13,404 bases of DNA from Thauera sp. (lineage in GTDB: Bacteria > Pseudomonadota > Gammaproteobacteria > Burkholderiales > Rhodocyclaceae), in assembly GCA_003446655.1 (NCBI GenBank), contig DMCZ01000104.1, forward strand, positions 1 to 13,404, given 5' to 3'. Made by a program: the position numbers and the translations under genes. This document shows, piece after piece, positions 13,386 through 13,404 of this stretch (position 1 is its first letter; each line of letters opens with the position of its first letter). The notes below the pieces were generated by a model. It searched no databases, was not told the origin of the DNA, and was given only the letters and a program-made list of their open reading frames with translations.

Positions 13386-13404
13386 CTGTCTCTTATACAC
13401 ATCT
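13386..13404. other. Nextera transposase adapter (mosaic end) contamination
   Basis: The last 19 bases, ctgtctcttatacacatct, are exactly the Tn5 mosaic-end/Nextera read-through sequence used in library preparation. They interrupt purF and translate in its frame as MCIRDS, a well-known artefact. They are not genomic. Confidence 0.97.

Noticed and set aside
1..13404. CRISPR array, tRNA or rRNA gene, complete insertion sequence
   Set aside because: I saw no regularly spaced direct repeats, no cloverleaf with a TTCGA-type arm, no rRNA motif and no transposase-like protein.

Overview
The window is a high-GC stretch from a Gram-negative bacterium. The gene content fits a betaproteobacterium, and a relative of Thauera or Azoarcus (Rhodocyclales) is my best guess. 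That guess rests on the order ppiA-ppiB-lpxH, the purF-metZ pair, LpxH (lipid A synthesis) and a lipoprotein RND pump. It is inference from gene content, since no marker gene such as 16S rRNA is present. The window ends in 19 bases of Nextera transposase adapter, so position 13385 is an assembly end and not a biological boundary.

Layout. Positions 1-1598 (+) hold the 3' end of a periplasmic-type cyclophilin gene, complete ppiB, and lpxH. Positions 1599-1988 hold no intact gene but show decay: a short tail resembling the end of a BNR/sialidase-like beta-propeller, then a MoaD/ThiS-like gene that kept its first 20 and last 13 codons and lost the middle. A helix-hairpin-helix DUF4332-type gene follows (1989-2399, +). 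Positions 2627-8215 (-) carry a complete tripartite RND efflux operon in transcription order adaptor lipoprotein, inner-membrane pump, outer-membrane factor lipoprotein. Positions 8369-8782 (-) carry two small, tandemly duplicated SHOCT-domain lipoproteins. Positions 9024-9600 (-) carry an exported Arg/Tyr/Asp-rich protein followed by what looks like a frameshifted exported small gene. An RRM-like RNA-binding protein (-) and a winged-helix regulator (+) diverge from 10004-10122. A conserved-type two-helix membrane protein (10615-11154, -) converges on the regulator. Positions 11155-11754 are gene-poor and contain a strong 88-base palindrome and the metZ terminator. metZ and the 3' end of purF close the window on the minus strand.

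How the genes work together. The cyclophilins assist protein folding, LpxH makes a lipid A precursor, and the RND operon exports an unknown toxic compound across both membranes, with its adaptor and outer-membrane factor both lipid-anchored. purF and metZ are co-oriented with a short gap and end at a good intrinsic terminator. They make phosphoribosylamine for purines and homocysteine for methionine.

I did not find a convincing new multi-gene system. The most informative signals are the internally deleted MoaD remnant, the 88-base palindrome, the SHOCT lipoprotein pair, and the frameshifted gene after the Arg/Tyr/Asp-rich protein.
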